This document shows, piece after piece, positions 9,245 to 17,661 of a stretch of DNA of 20,000 nucleotides. Location of the stretch: NCBI GenBank assembly GCA_963575745.1, contig CAUYUJ010002755.1, positions 30,001 through 50,000 on the forward strand, given 5' to 3'. The translations under genes and the position numbers were made by a program. This DNA comes from Prorocentrum cordatum. Its lineage: Eukaryota > Sar > Dinophyceae > Prorocentrales > Prorocentraceae. The notes beneath the pieces are model-generated. The model ran no database searches. It had not been told where the DNA came from and was given only the letters and a program-made list of their open reading frames with translations. The first letter of the stretch is position 1. Every line of letters begins with the position of its first letter.

Positions 9245-9480
9245 ATTCAACAGCACGCAACGCAATGCAAAGCAATGCATGGTAACGCATTGCAAGTAAA
9301 GTGCAACGCGAAGCATGGGGCAGCGAAAAGCAGTGCAACATGCGGTGCAAGCCAGAGCAATGAACGGCAACACACGGCACAGTGCCTCGAAATATGATGC
9401 GGCGAAGCACAACGGAGTGCAACACAGGAACACACATACAAAGTAAGGCAAAACAATGCTCCGCAACGCACGGCCATAAG
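9245..9480. repeat. degenerate 5-bp GCAAY-phased repeat
   Basis: The stretch reads as five-base steps: GCAAC GCAAT GCAAA GCAAT GCATG, decaying into GCAAC, GCGAA and GCAGC words to about 9480. It contains an inverted repeat GCAATGC (9272-9278) and GCATTGC (9287-9293) with an 8-base loop. It is AT-richer than its flanks. A pentanucleotide repeat that has decayed by point mutation is the simplest reading. Confidence 0.65.
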
Positions 9481-9560
9481 TACAACACCTGATCCATTGT
9501 TACTCAACGAAAACTCAAACACCTACTGTCTCCAGACCAATCTTGGGGTGCGTCCCGTCA

Positions 9561-9599
9561 GGCGGATCCAGCAATGGCGACAAGGGCATCCCAGGAGGC
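9561..9599 (+). repeat. dispersed 39-bp repeat, copy 2
   Basis: This is the partner of 284-322 (35 of 39 identical). The word TGGGGTGCGT precedes it at 9544-9553, as in copy 1. A shorter echo, GGCGGATCCAG, is at 16743-16753. The sequence after AGGAGGC differs completely from copy 1. Confidence 0.7.
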
Positions 9600-10261
9600 A
9601 AACAGACAACACAACACATCAACAATTTTCTATCCTCAAACCTCGCGCAGAACGCCGGCAGCGAATGCAAGGCAATCCGCAAACATGTAGCTTGCGCGGG
9701 ACCCGCCGCTGTCGCCGACAGGATGCACTGCCAGAACCCACAGTCAAGACATTTGCTGCCATTTCCTACCACAGCCCCTCTGGCGCAGAAAAGTGCTGAA
9801 TCGTCTTCAGGTTAAGCCGAACTTGTCAAACTACTCCGACGGTAGAACCCCGCACGAGAATCCTTTGAAAGAGTCTGGAAGTAACCCTCATCGTCGTCCT
9901 TGTGATAACGGAGGCACTCTTCTTGTCTCCCTCTCGTCCTTTCCTTCCCCCCCTAGCGGAGGCCCTCCTCCCGCCCCATGATTTGCCTCCTCCTCCTCCT
10001 CCTTCTACTCCTCCTCGCCCGCCTTCTCCATATCGTCCTCCTGCCTCTTCCCCTCATGCGCCTCCCCCTCCTTCTGACCCCGAACCAACCCCAACGGGCC
10101 CCGAGAGAGCCCCAAGAGGACGCCAGGAGGGCCACAAGACGACCCCTAAGTTTACTTCAATATTCATTCAATACGCTCTCAGAACCAAACATCGACGAAG
10201 GCCTCCTCCTCCACATCCTTCTCGCTTTCCTCCGCCTCCCTGTCCTTCTCCTCCCCCTCCC
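9600..10261. other. unique then pyrimidine-rich sequence
   Basis: 9600-9930 is unique with no recognisable frame. 9930-10261 is rich in CCTCC, TCCTCC and CCCC words on the plus strand, interrupted by a plainer segment at 10085-10195. The Pro-rich and Leu-rich frames follow from this bias. Confidence 0.55.
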
Positions 10262-10559
10262 CACCTCCCCGAGCTGGCTCCCAGAGGCTCACACCAGGTT
10301 CCTGAGAAAACTCGCCCAGGCATCGTTTCCGGATCTGGTGGGGACACTCAGAGCGTCAAGAATTGCAGCCTGGCGCACGGATCACAAACCCCACCAGGAA
10401 TTCTGGCGCCTGTCCAGCGAACTACGGAAGCATGGCAGGCCCCTGCCCCTTGCCCAGGCTGTCCGGCTCGCTGAGAGGTCGCCCAACAGAAAGCGAACGC
10501 TTTCGCAGCTGAAGCAAGACAAGCACAGCCGTCGAATCAGCTCAGAACGCGTCCCTTGA
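10262..10559 (+). CDS. coding-like 3' exon candidate, unrecognised
   Basis: About 98 codons end at a TGA at 10557-10559. The peptide is free of low complexity and looks helical and basic, with segments such as F-L-R-K-L-A-Q-A-S-F-P-D-L-V-G-T-L and E-F-W-R-L-S-S-E-L-R-K-H-G-R-P-L. Its amino-acid balance is the best in the window. The formal frame opens at 9978 inside CT-rich DNA, where it reads poly-Leu. A pyrimidine tract ending CTCCCAG near 10268-10280 could be a 3' splice site, making this a terminal exon; that is inference. No domain is recognised. The start given is only where the non-repetitive part begins. The 3' end lies about 150 bases before the 16-bp repeat array. Confidence 0.27.
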
Positions 10560-10710
10560 CCTTCCCTGGGCATCATCCTGAGTACCTGCCAGACCAGCCC
10601 AACCCAACCCGACGAACCAAATTTCGGGTTGGGCGGGGTACGGATTCCATATGTTTTTTTCAGTGTTTCCCAACGCCAACCCCCACTGGGAACGACAAAT
10701 TGGGGGCACG
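10560..10710. other. spacer flanking the left 16-bp array
   Basis: It contains CCCAACCCAACCCGA (10598-10612), found in reverse complement at 14092-14106 outside the right array. It also contains ATGTTTTTTTCA (10651-10662) followed by CAACGCCAACCCCCA (10671-10685), which recurs in the same orientation near 14199-14225. Confidence 0.65.
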
Positions 10711-10908
10711 GATGCTTTTCGCCGGGGTTGGCTTTCGCCAAGCTTCTTTTCGCCGGGCTTCGTTTCGGCAGGGTTTGGCTTTCGCCGGGGTTGGCTTTCG
10801 CCATGGGTTGGCTTTCGCCGGGGTTGGCTTTCGCCGGGGGTTGGCTTTCGACGGGGTTGGCGTTCGCTGGGTTGGCTTTCGACGGGGTTGGCTTTCGCCG
10901 GGGCCGGG
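10711..10908 (+). repeat. 16-bp GGTTGGCTTTCGCCGG array, left copy
   Basis: There are about 12 units with core GGTTGGCTTTCGCC. The first five units are variants (GATGCTTTTCGCC, a normal unit, AAGCTTC-type, GGCTTCG-type and GGTTTGG-type), then come regular units with small changes such as TTCGAC for TTCGCC. The same unit lies in reverse complement at 13861-14073. Open frames here (for example 10556-10924 plus) read F-A-G-V-G-F-R-type repeats and are not treated as genes. Confidence 0.9.
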
Positions 10909-11475
10909 CGGGGAGTATACATAGGCGCCGTCGCCGCTGGCGTGGCCGTCGCCGCCGCCGTCGTGACCCCCGGGAGCCCTTGAGGCGCGCCGCTTGCCCA
11001 GGCGAAAGGGGTGAAGAGACGTGGGGGGGGCTCAGGAAGGCGCTGGATGCTCTAGAATAGTTGACACGTCGCCGACAGGTTGGCGATAAGCCCCCAGACA
11101 GGGAAGCCGCGCGTTCCTGGGCAGGGCGGGGCGCTCTGGCTCCAATCGGCGATGAATGGGTGATGGGGAATCTATGTCTCCTGTCCCCTCTGAGCAATTT
11201 CTCTGTTTCTCTGCGCCCCCAGAAGCGGCCGGCGGTCGTGGTGGCGGTCGCAGCTGGTGGGGGCAGTGGCGGTGGTAGTGGAAGCTGTGGCGGAAGGGGG
11301 CGCGCCGAGACCTCCGACGCCCAAGAAAAACAAAACGGTAGTGGGCTGGGGTCGGCCGCAGGGGGGCCGGGACGGCCCTAGGACGCCAGGATAAAAAACT
11401 GTCCTTGGGAACGACTGCGGACCCGAGGGAGCCGCTGGCGTGAACAAATTCGGGGACCCTATATAACGGCCAAGT
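10909..11475. other. unique GC-rich spacer, no gene
   Basis: CCGTCGCCG-type triplets lie next to the array (10925-10965), then mixed sequence. A TATA-like word TATATAA (11460-11466) sits just before the satellite, but there is no transcript evidence around it. Confidence 0.55.
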
Positions 11476-13370
11476 CGGGGCGGGCGGGACACAAAAAAAT
11501 GGGGGCGCGCTCGATTGAGCACGCTTGGGCCCACGCGTGAACCCTTAACGGGCGGGTCTGGTCGGGCGGGCGGACGGGTCGGGTCGGGTCGGGCCGCGCG
11601 GACCCTAACGGGCGGATCGGGTCGGGCGGGCGGGGGCACTAAAGTGTGGGTCACGCCCGAGCGACACGCGTGAACCCTAACGGGCGGGTCGGGTGGGGCG
11701 GTGGGGCAGGCGAACCCTAACGGGCGGGACGGGTCGGGTCGGGTCGGGCGGACCCTAACGGGCGGGTCGTGACGGGCGGGCGGGACACTAAAGTGTTGGG
11801 CGCGCCAGAACGAGCACGCGTGAACTTTATCGGGCAGGTTGGGTCGGGTCGGGCGGACCCTGACGAGCAGGGCGGGTCGGGTCGGGTCGGGCGGACCCTA
11901 ACGGGCGGGTCGGGTCGGGCGGGCGGGACACTAAAGTGTGGGGCGCGCCGGAACGAGCACGCGTGAACTTCAACGGGCGGGTCGGGTCTGGTCGGGCGGA
12001 CCCTAACGGGCGGGACGGGACGGGTCGGGTCAGACGGAGCCTGACGGGCGGGTCGGGTCGGGCGGGCGGGACACTAAAGTGTGGGGCGCGCCGGAACGAG
12101 CACGCGTGAACTTCAACGGGCGGGTCGGGTCCGGTCGGGCGGACCCTAACGGGCGGGACGGGTCGGGTCGGGTCAGACGGAGCCTGACGGGCGGGTCGGG
12201 TCGGGCGGGCGGGACACTAAAGTGTGGGGCGCGCTCGAGTGGGCACGCGTGGACCCTAACGGGCGGGTCCGGTCGGGCGGGCGTACCCTAACGGGCGGGA
12301 CGGGTCGGGTCGGGCGGACCCTAACACGCAGTCCGGTCGGGCGGGCGGACCCTACCAGGCGGGACGGGTCGGGTCGGGTCGGCGGACGGCGGGTCGGGTC
12401 GGGCGGGCGGGACACTGAAGTGTGGGGCGCGCTTGATGAGCACGCGTGAGCCCTAGGGGCGTGCGGGTCGGGTCGGGCCGGCGGACCCTAACGGGCGGGT
12501 CGGGTCGGGCACCCTAACGGGCGGGTCGGGTCGGGCGGGACACTAAAGTGACGCGTGTCTACGGGCGGCGGTCGGGCGGGCGGGCGGGGCGGGTCGGGTC
12601 GGGGCGGTCGGGTCCGGGTGACACGGGAGGGCGGGGCAGGTGGGCAGGCGACCCTAACGAGCGGGGCGGTCGAGTCAGGTCGGGCGGACCCTACGGGCGG
12701 GTCGGGTCGGGCGGGCGGGACACTAACGTCTGGGCGCGCCGGAACGAGCACGCGTGAACTTTACGGGCGGGTCGGGTCGGGTCGGGCGGACCCTAACGGG
12801 CGGGACGGGTCGGGTCGGTCGGACCCTACGGGCGGGTCGGGTCGGGCGGGCGGGACACTAAAGTGTGGGGCGCGCTGGAACGAGCACGCGTGAACTTCAA
12901 CGGGCGGGTCGGGTCCGGTCGGGCGGACCCTAACGGGCGGGACGGGTCGGGTCGGGTCAGACGGAGCCTGACGGGCGGGTCGGGTCGGGCGGGCGGGACA
13001 CTAAAGTGTGGGGCGCACTCGAATGGGCACGCGTGAACTTCAACGGGCAGGTCGGGTCCGGTCGGGCGGACCCTGACGGGCGGGATGGGTCGGGTCGGGT
13101 TGGGCGGACCCTAACGGGCGGGTCGGGTCTGGCGGGCGGGACACTAAAGTGTGGGGCGCGCTCGAGTGGGCACGCGTGAACCCTAACGGGCGGGTATGGT
13201 CGGCCGGGCGGACCCTAACGGGCGGGACTGGTCGGGTCGGGTCGGGCGGACCCTATCACGCGGGTCGGGTCGGGCGGATGGGGCACTGAAGTGTGGGGCG
13301 CGCTCGACTCAGCACGCGCGAACCCTAATGGGCGGGTCGTGTCGGGCGGGCAGACCCTGACGGGCGGGAC
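11476..13370. repeat. G-rich satellite, period about 143 bp
   Basis: Monomers are marked by CACTAAAGTG-type words at 11637, 11786, 11929, 12072, 12215, 12413, 12541, 12721, 12856, 12999, 13142 and 13284. Seven of the eleven gaps are 142-149 bp (six of those 142 or 143); the others are 198, 128, 180 and 135. A degenerate first monomer starts near 11476. Each monomer holds the near-palindrome ACACT-AA-AGTGT, often GGCGCGCC or GGCGCGCT, the palindrome CACGCGTG, and several CCCTAACGGGCGGGTCGGGTCGGG-like stretches with G-triplets one or two bases apart, which have strong G-quadruplex potential on the plus strand. It is very CpG-rich. No gene is present. Confidence 0.93.
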
Positions 13371-13513
13371 CACTACGACGACAACGACCACGACGAGGAC
13401 GACGGCAACGACGGCGAACAGGAGGACGACGACGACAGCGACAACGGCGAGTACGGCGACGACGACAACGGCTAAGACAACGACGACGACCACCACCACG
13501 ACAATAACACAAA

Positions 13514-13552
<39 letters not shown>

Positions 13553-13614
13553 AACGCCGACGACGACGACGACGACGACGACAACGCCGACGACGACGAC
13601 GACGACGACAACGC

Positions 13615-13666
<52 letters not shown>

Positions 13667-13712
13667 AACGACAACGAGGAGGACGACGACTACTACGACG
13701 ACGACGACTCCG
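13371..13712. repeat. ACG trinucleotide array
   Basis: It begins as interrupted ACGACG with GGC, AGG and CAC triplets and becomes almost pure (ACG)n from about 13513 to 13660, with regular ACA interruptions giving sub-blocks of six to seven triplets. It lies directly against the end of the 143-bp satellite. Poly-Arg, poly-Thr and poly-Ser frames come from the triplet. Confidence 0.93.
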
Positions 13713-13860
13713 CGTCATCCCGTTCCCCTTCTGGTCGCCCTCCTCAGTTCCCCTCGCGGTCTTGCCTTTCCTGTCCACCTCCGGCCCGCGGCCCTCTTCC
13801 GGGATCCATGCCCGTCGCCCGCGCTCCTGATGGACGCGGGAACCCGGTTGAAAACGAGCG
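13713..13860. other. spacer before the right 16-bp array
   Basis: Mixed GC-rich sequence; no feature recognised. Confidence 0.5.
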
Positions 13861-14073
13861 CAGGCGAAGGCCAACCCGGGCGAAAGCCAACCCGGGCGAA
13901 AGCCAAGCGAAAACCAACCCGGGCGAAAGCCAACCCGTGCGAAAGCCAACCTGGGCGAAAACCAACCCGGGCGAAAGCCAACCCGGGCGAAAGCCAACCA
14001 GGCGAAAGCAAACCCGGGCGAAACGAACCGGGCGAAACGCACTGGGCGAGAACCAACCCGGGCGAAAAACATC
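13861..14073 (-). repeat. 16-bp array, right copy, inverted
   Basis: There are about 14 units of CGGGCGAAAGCCAACC, the reverse complement of the unit at 10711-10908. Read on the minus strand from 14073 inward, the first units are GATGTTTTTCGCC, a regular GGTTGG unit, a GTGCG-type, a GTTCG-type and a GGTTTGC-type, then regular units. This is the same order of variants as in the left array. Overlapping frames on both strands read K-P-T-R-A-K-A-N-P-G-E-S-Q or F-A-R-V-G-F-R-P-G-W-L-S repeats and are not treated as genes. Confidence 0.9.
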
Positions 14074-14505
14074 TACGCCAAATTGGGGCCTTCGGGTTGG
14101 GTTGGGGTGGTTTGGTGGGTGGTGACATCCTGACACGTTTCCTGCAAGATCTTGCACTCTGACTGACCCCGTTTGCACGCACCGAGACCCCCGACGTCAT
14201 GTTTTTTTCACAACGTCGACCCCCAGAGAACCCTGGACAACTTCCCCAGGACCGGTTTTTCAGTCTGAGTCGTTTTTGAACGGCCCCGAGGCCTGGCGAG
14301 GGCCCCCAGGGGTCGGAAATAGCGAAAATCGCGCCCAACCGTGTGGCCACGAGGAGGGCGGGCCAGGACAGAAGCGGAAAAGCGGGAATCCAGCCCTTCG
14401 CCCTCCCTCGGCAACTCCCAGCCATCACCGCGCTCGGCCCAGCGCACGATAGGCCCCGCACCGCCGCCAACCGCCCCCGCGCAACCTCCTCATCGTAGTT
14501 TTCTT
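14074..14505. other. unique flank of the inverted block, no gene
   Basis: It contains the reverse complement of CCCAACCCAACCCGA (14092-14106) and a 14-bp perfect palindrome, TGCAAGATCTTGCA (14143-14156). It also contains ATGTTTTTTTCA followed directly by CAACGTCGACCCCCA (14199-14225). The frames are ordinary for GC-rich DNA and none is recognised. Confidence 0.6.
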
Positions 14506-14506
14506 C

Positions 14507-14720
14507 TTCCTCCTCCTCCTCCTCCTCCTCCTCCTCCTCCTCCTCCTCCTCCTTTTGTGTGTTTCCTTACGTTTGTCCCCCTTCCTCTTCCTCCCGCCCT
14601 CCTCTTCCCCTCCCGCCCGCCTCTCCACCTTTCCCTCCTCCTCCACCTCCTTGCGCCCCCTTACGCTCCCCCCTGCCCCTCCCCCTGCCCCTGCCCCTCC
14701 CCTCCGGCAGTCTGGAGCGG
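14507..14720. repeat. TCC microsatellite and pyrimidine-rich tail
   Basis: (TCC)n is nearly pure at 14507-14552. After TTTTGTGTG the sequence continues as CT-rich DNA to about 14720, including CCCCTGCCCCT repeats at 14670-14700. Confidence 0.9.
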
Positions 14721-14841
14721 CCGCTCAGCGAGGAGCTCTATGATCCGCCGCTCCTGCTCTCAGAGGGCGGGGTCCGAGGCCGAGGACAGTGATGTTCATG
14801 TGCCGACGTGAAGGAGCAGATGCTCCATCCAAGGGCTCCCA
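14721..14841. other. short unique segment
   Basis: Mixed sequence between the pyrimidine tract and the hairpin. No feature seen. Confidence 0.5.
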
Positions 14842-14874
14842 ACTTCGCGCTTCGCGCTGCGCGAAGCGCGAAGT
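14842..14874. repeat. perfect hairpin, 16-bp arms
   Basis: ACTTCGCGCTTCGCG (14842-14856) is the exact reverse complement of 14860-14874. The C at 14857 and G at 14859 also pair, leaving one central T. The arms are themselves made of CTTCGCG repeats. Related CGCGAAGCGCGAATAACTTCGCG sequence follows at about 14946-14968. Confidence 0.9.
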
Positions 14875-14945
14875 GCGAATAGCTTAAAGCTCTCGCCCCG
14901 CCTCCCAGGGGAGAAGAGGAGGATGAGGAGGAATTGGAGCCGAAC

Positions 14946-14979
14946 CGCGAAGCGCGAATAACTTCGCGCCCTCGAGGGC
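14946..14979. repeat. CGCGAAGCGCGAA repeat relic
   Basis: The order CGCGAAGCGCGAA, then AACTTCGCGCCCTCG, recurs with small changes at about 19024-19061 (CGCGAAGCACGAA, then AACTTCGCACCCTCG), and its first part resembles the right arm of the hairpin at 14842-14874. It looks like a dispersed short repeat. Confidence 0.55.
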
Positions 14980-15113
14980 GCCCTTGTCCATCGACCCCAA
15001 CCGTCGAGACAGTCTGGAGAATCCGCAGACCCTGTCGGCGTGTGGACCCCCTGTCGGCGTGCGCTCGGTCGACGCATCCGTTGCCCTCTTGCCCTGCATC
15101 TCCGTCGTCCTCT

Positions 15114-15242
15114 TTCTCCTCCTCCTCCTCCTCATCCTCCTCCTCCTCCTCCTCCCTCCTCCCCCCTCCTCCTCCCTCCTCCTCCTCCTCCCCTCCTCCT
15201 CCTCCCCCTCCTCCTCCTCCTGCTGCTCCTCCTCCTCCATCT
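15114..15242. repeat. TCC trinucleotide array
   Basis: Interrupted (TCC)n with ATCC, CCC and TGC breaks, followed by TCGTCGTCGTC at about 15251-15265. Pyrimidines are on the plus strand. Confidence 0.93.
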
Positions 15243-15265
15243 CCTCGTATTCGTCGTCGTCGTCT

Positions 15266-15585
15266 TCAGGGTCGGCGGCAACGGCCGTAAGGCCTTAGCA
15301 ATATCCTTTTAGCACAGTAGTTCCTAACGTGTGATGCAGTCACTCGGACTCGCAACTCCCGCTTGGTTGGCGACCTCGGGCAGCAAGCTTCCAGTCCTTC
15401 AGATACTGCTGAGAGGCGAGGGCTCGAGCACGGCCTCCACAGAAACGAGCACATCGAGAAGACAACACACATCCACGCGCAGCCCTGCTAACCTGCACAT
15501 CGGCGCTTCGATGGCAAACAAGAGCATTGTGCGGCGCGACGGTGTCTACCGATAGTACAAAGCAAAACGCTTGATCATACAGCTG
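15266..15585. other. unique sequence, no gene recognised
   Basis: Mixed composition. A minus-strand frame at 15340-15768 has ordinary composition in its distal half, but it runs into the GA tract and shows no motif I recognise. Confidence 0.5.

Positions 15586-15612
<27 letters not shown>
15586..15612. repeat. GA dinucleotide microsatellite
   Basis: About 13 GA units, ending in GGGAGAG. Confidence 0.93.
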
Positions 15613-15616
<4 letters not shown>

Positions 15617-16111
15617 GACCTACGTGGTATCATACTGCTCAGACGTAGACTGGGGGAGAGAAGACACATAAAGACGGCGCATCCTTCGCGAGAGATCATA
15701 GCATGGGCTCCGACGTGGAAGCGAACAGTGGAGGGAGGAGGGCGGACGGGGAGGAAGAGGGGCGACATAGGGGCAATCGAATGGTGGGGGGAGGGGGAGA
15801 ATGCATGGGCGAATGGAAGACAGTAGTGCCCAGACCTCCGAGGCTCTCAGCCCCTTCCAGGGGACTGGCTCTGCAACTGCAGCCAAAAATTGCACGGGTA
15901 AGGATGCAGGCCCCTTGTCCGCCCACGTCGAGGCTCTACGACTCGACGAGCGGGGCTGGCCATCGAAAGCGGGCAAAGATCGACGAGGCAAGGATGCAAA
16001 GGTACTCTTTGGAGAATTACCTATCCGTGCCATTGCCTTCCACTGCCGGAACAGGGGCCATGACATCCTGGGAGATCTCATGGCCCCGGCTGGGATCTCC
16101 CACCCCTATCC
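15613..16111. other. unique sequence, no gene recognised
   Basis: Several overlapping frames are open on both strands (for example 15801-16187 plus). The plus frame runs through the left half of the next foldback element, which argues against it being a conserved gene. 15720-15800 is purine-rich. Confidence 0.5.
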
Positions 16112-16287
16112 TTCGAGTAGCAGATCGACTACAAAGTTGATTTACCCCAAAACTGACATGCCCGTCGAATCCACTAAACATGCGTAGAATGCTCCGTAGA
16201 TCTACGAAATATGTGACGTATTTTGTAGACTCGACGAACAATCTAATTCTGGGGTGAATCGATTATGTAGCCCATCCCATACTCGAA
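16112..16287. mobile_element. foldback element B, copy 1, 176 bp
   Basis: The ends TTCGAGTA and TACTCGAA are perfect inverted repeats. The arms align without gaps for 67 bases at 47 identities and share CTACA, GAT, ACCCC and CGTCGA blocks. A perfect 12-bp palindrome CGTAGATCTACG (16195-16206) sits almost exactly at the centre, so the whole element can fold. TCC directly flanks both ends (16109-16111, 16288-16290) and may be a 3-bp target duplication, though three bases is weak evidence. It has no coding capacity. Copy 2 is at 17662-17852. It is called mobile from structure and copy number only. Confidence 0.72.
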
Positions 16288-16935
16288 TCCTGCAGTCCTG
16301 CCCAGAACTCCGCCGTCGTGCTTCTGTTCGCAACATCGACCCCCAAAGGTCTTTCCGGGGACCGGGCCTGGTAAGATGGCCCCTGGCAACCGAAAACGCC
16401 AAACCTCCTTTCGTGATTCCTTCACGACGAGAGGAGGTGGGGGTCACCACTCCCCAAACCACGCAATATTGAAACAAACCCTGATCGAACAACCAAAACT
16501 GGGAAGCACTCGTTTTATAGTGCGAACGAGCATTCCGGTAGAGCCACCTTGGCCGCGCCAAGATCTTGGCCGCCCTCATGGGCGAAATTTCCGCCTCAGG
16601 AAAAAAAGCAGGGCGGATACTTCCGCAATGGTGTGGTGGAGACAGCGACGGCAGAGTGTGGCGGCAATAAGCAATAGGCACCGGAGGAGCCTGCAAAGTG
16701 GGGCGGAAACTTCCACCCCACTTGCGGGATCGCCCCAAGTAAGGCGGATCCAGAATCAGGGGAGGTGGGGGTCAGCTCCTCTTGGCTCGGGGACGTCCAC
16801 GAGCGGGGCGTGCAAGAGGGGGCTCCGCAAATCATGGCCTGAGGCACGTGCGCGGCCTCGGGGGTCCAGGGGACGTGTTGAGATGTCGTGCCCCCGCCAT
16901 GGAATCTGTCGAGATATCGTGTCCCCCGCCACGAT
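16288..16935. other. unique sequence, no gene recognised
   Basis: It contains CAACATCGACCCCCA (16331-16345), related to 14211-14225, and a 14-bp perfect palindrome GCCAAGATCTTGGC (16557-16570). It also has a small inverted repeat CTCGTT/AACGAG near 16509-16530. Frames extending from here into the GT tract are not credible genes. Confidence 0.55.
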
Positions 16936-16936
16936 T

Positions 16937-16956
16937 CCCCCCCCCCCCCCCCCCCC
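16937..16956. repeat. 20-C homopolymer
   Basis: An uninterrupted run of 20 C's preceded by ACGATT. Homopolymers of this length are prone to sequencing and copying error, so the exact count is uncertain. Confidence 0.95.
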
Positions 16957-17035
16957 AGTCATCACCCCCCTCTTGGCCGCCCTTGGCCGCGCCCGACTGG
17001 CGTCGGCGACTCTGGCGGGTGTGGTCTGCAGATTG

Positions 17036-17181
17036 TGTGTGTGTGTGTTGTGTGTTGTGTGTTGTGTGTCGTGTGTTGTGTGGTGCGTGTTGTGTGTTGT
17101 GTGTTGTGTGTTGTGCGTTGTGTGTTGTGTGTTGCGTTTTGCGTGTTTCGTGTGCGTGTGTGTGTGTGTGTGCGTGTGTGC

Positions 17182-17221
<40 letters not shown>

Positions 17222-17272
17222 GTGTGTGTGTGTTCGTGTGTTTGTGTGTGCGTGTGTGCGTGTGTGCGTATA

Positions 17273-17312
<40 letters not shown>

Positions 17313-17415
17313 TGCGTGTGCGTGTGCGTGTGCGTGTGCGTGTGCGTGTGCGTGTGCGTGTGCGTGTGCGTGTGCATGTGCGTGTGTGCGCGCGTGTGTG
17401 TGTGTGTGTGTGTGA
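17036..17415. repeat. GT dinucleotide tract with hexamer sub-array
   Basis: The first part is built from GTGTGTT/GTGTTGT units (about 17040-17140), the middle is (GT)n with GC and TA interruptions, and 17313-17380 is a regular (GTGTGC)n sub-array. Alternating purine-pyrimidine DNA of this kind is known to favour Z-DNA. The poly-Cys/Val and Thr/His frames, including parts of a 475-codon plus frame and a 635-codon minus frame, are repeat products. Confidence 0.95.
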
Positions 17416-17563
17416 CTTGCAGCCGCCCCCTGGGGGGCACCACTGGTGGGCGGGTGGGGGAACCCCGAAATGGAGTGCTCCGCCGCGACCCCCGGGGGAA
17501 GGCCCGACGAGGACGGCGTCGTGCCCCCCAGGCCCCAACGGCGCCGATCGCGAACTACACCCC
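17416..17563. other. short unique GC-rich segment
   Basis: Mixed sequence between the GT and GGA tracts. No feature recognised. Confidence 0.5.
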
Positions 17564-17658
17564 ATGAGGAGGAGCAGGAGGAGGAGGGGGAGGGGGAGGG
17601 GCAGGGGGAGGAGGAGGAGGAGGAGGAGGAGGAGGAGGAAGGAGGAGGAGGAGGAGGA
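17564..17658. repeat. GGA-type microsatellite
   Basis: GAGGAG units with GGGGGAG and GCAGG interruptions at the start. Purines are on the plus strand. It abuts foldback element B copy 2. Confidence 0.92.
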
Positions 17659-17661
17659 CAA

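Noticed and set aside
11460-11466. TATATAA as a promoter TATA box
   Set aside because: No gene or credible start follows; the satellite begins immediately and the word is expected by chance.
11586-13370. CCCTAA words suggesting telomeric repeat
   Set aside because: They occur singly inside 143-bp monomers as CCCTAACGGGCGGG, never in tandem.
13861-14073. Regular repeats with spacers resembling a CRISPR array
   Set aside because: The units are 16 bp head to tail with no unique spacers, and no cas-like gene is present.
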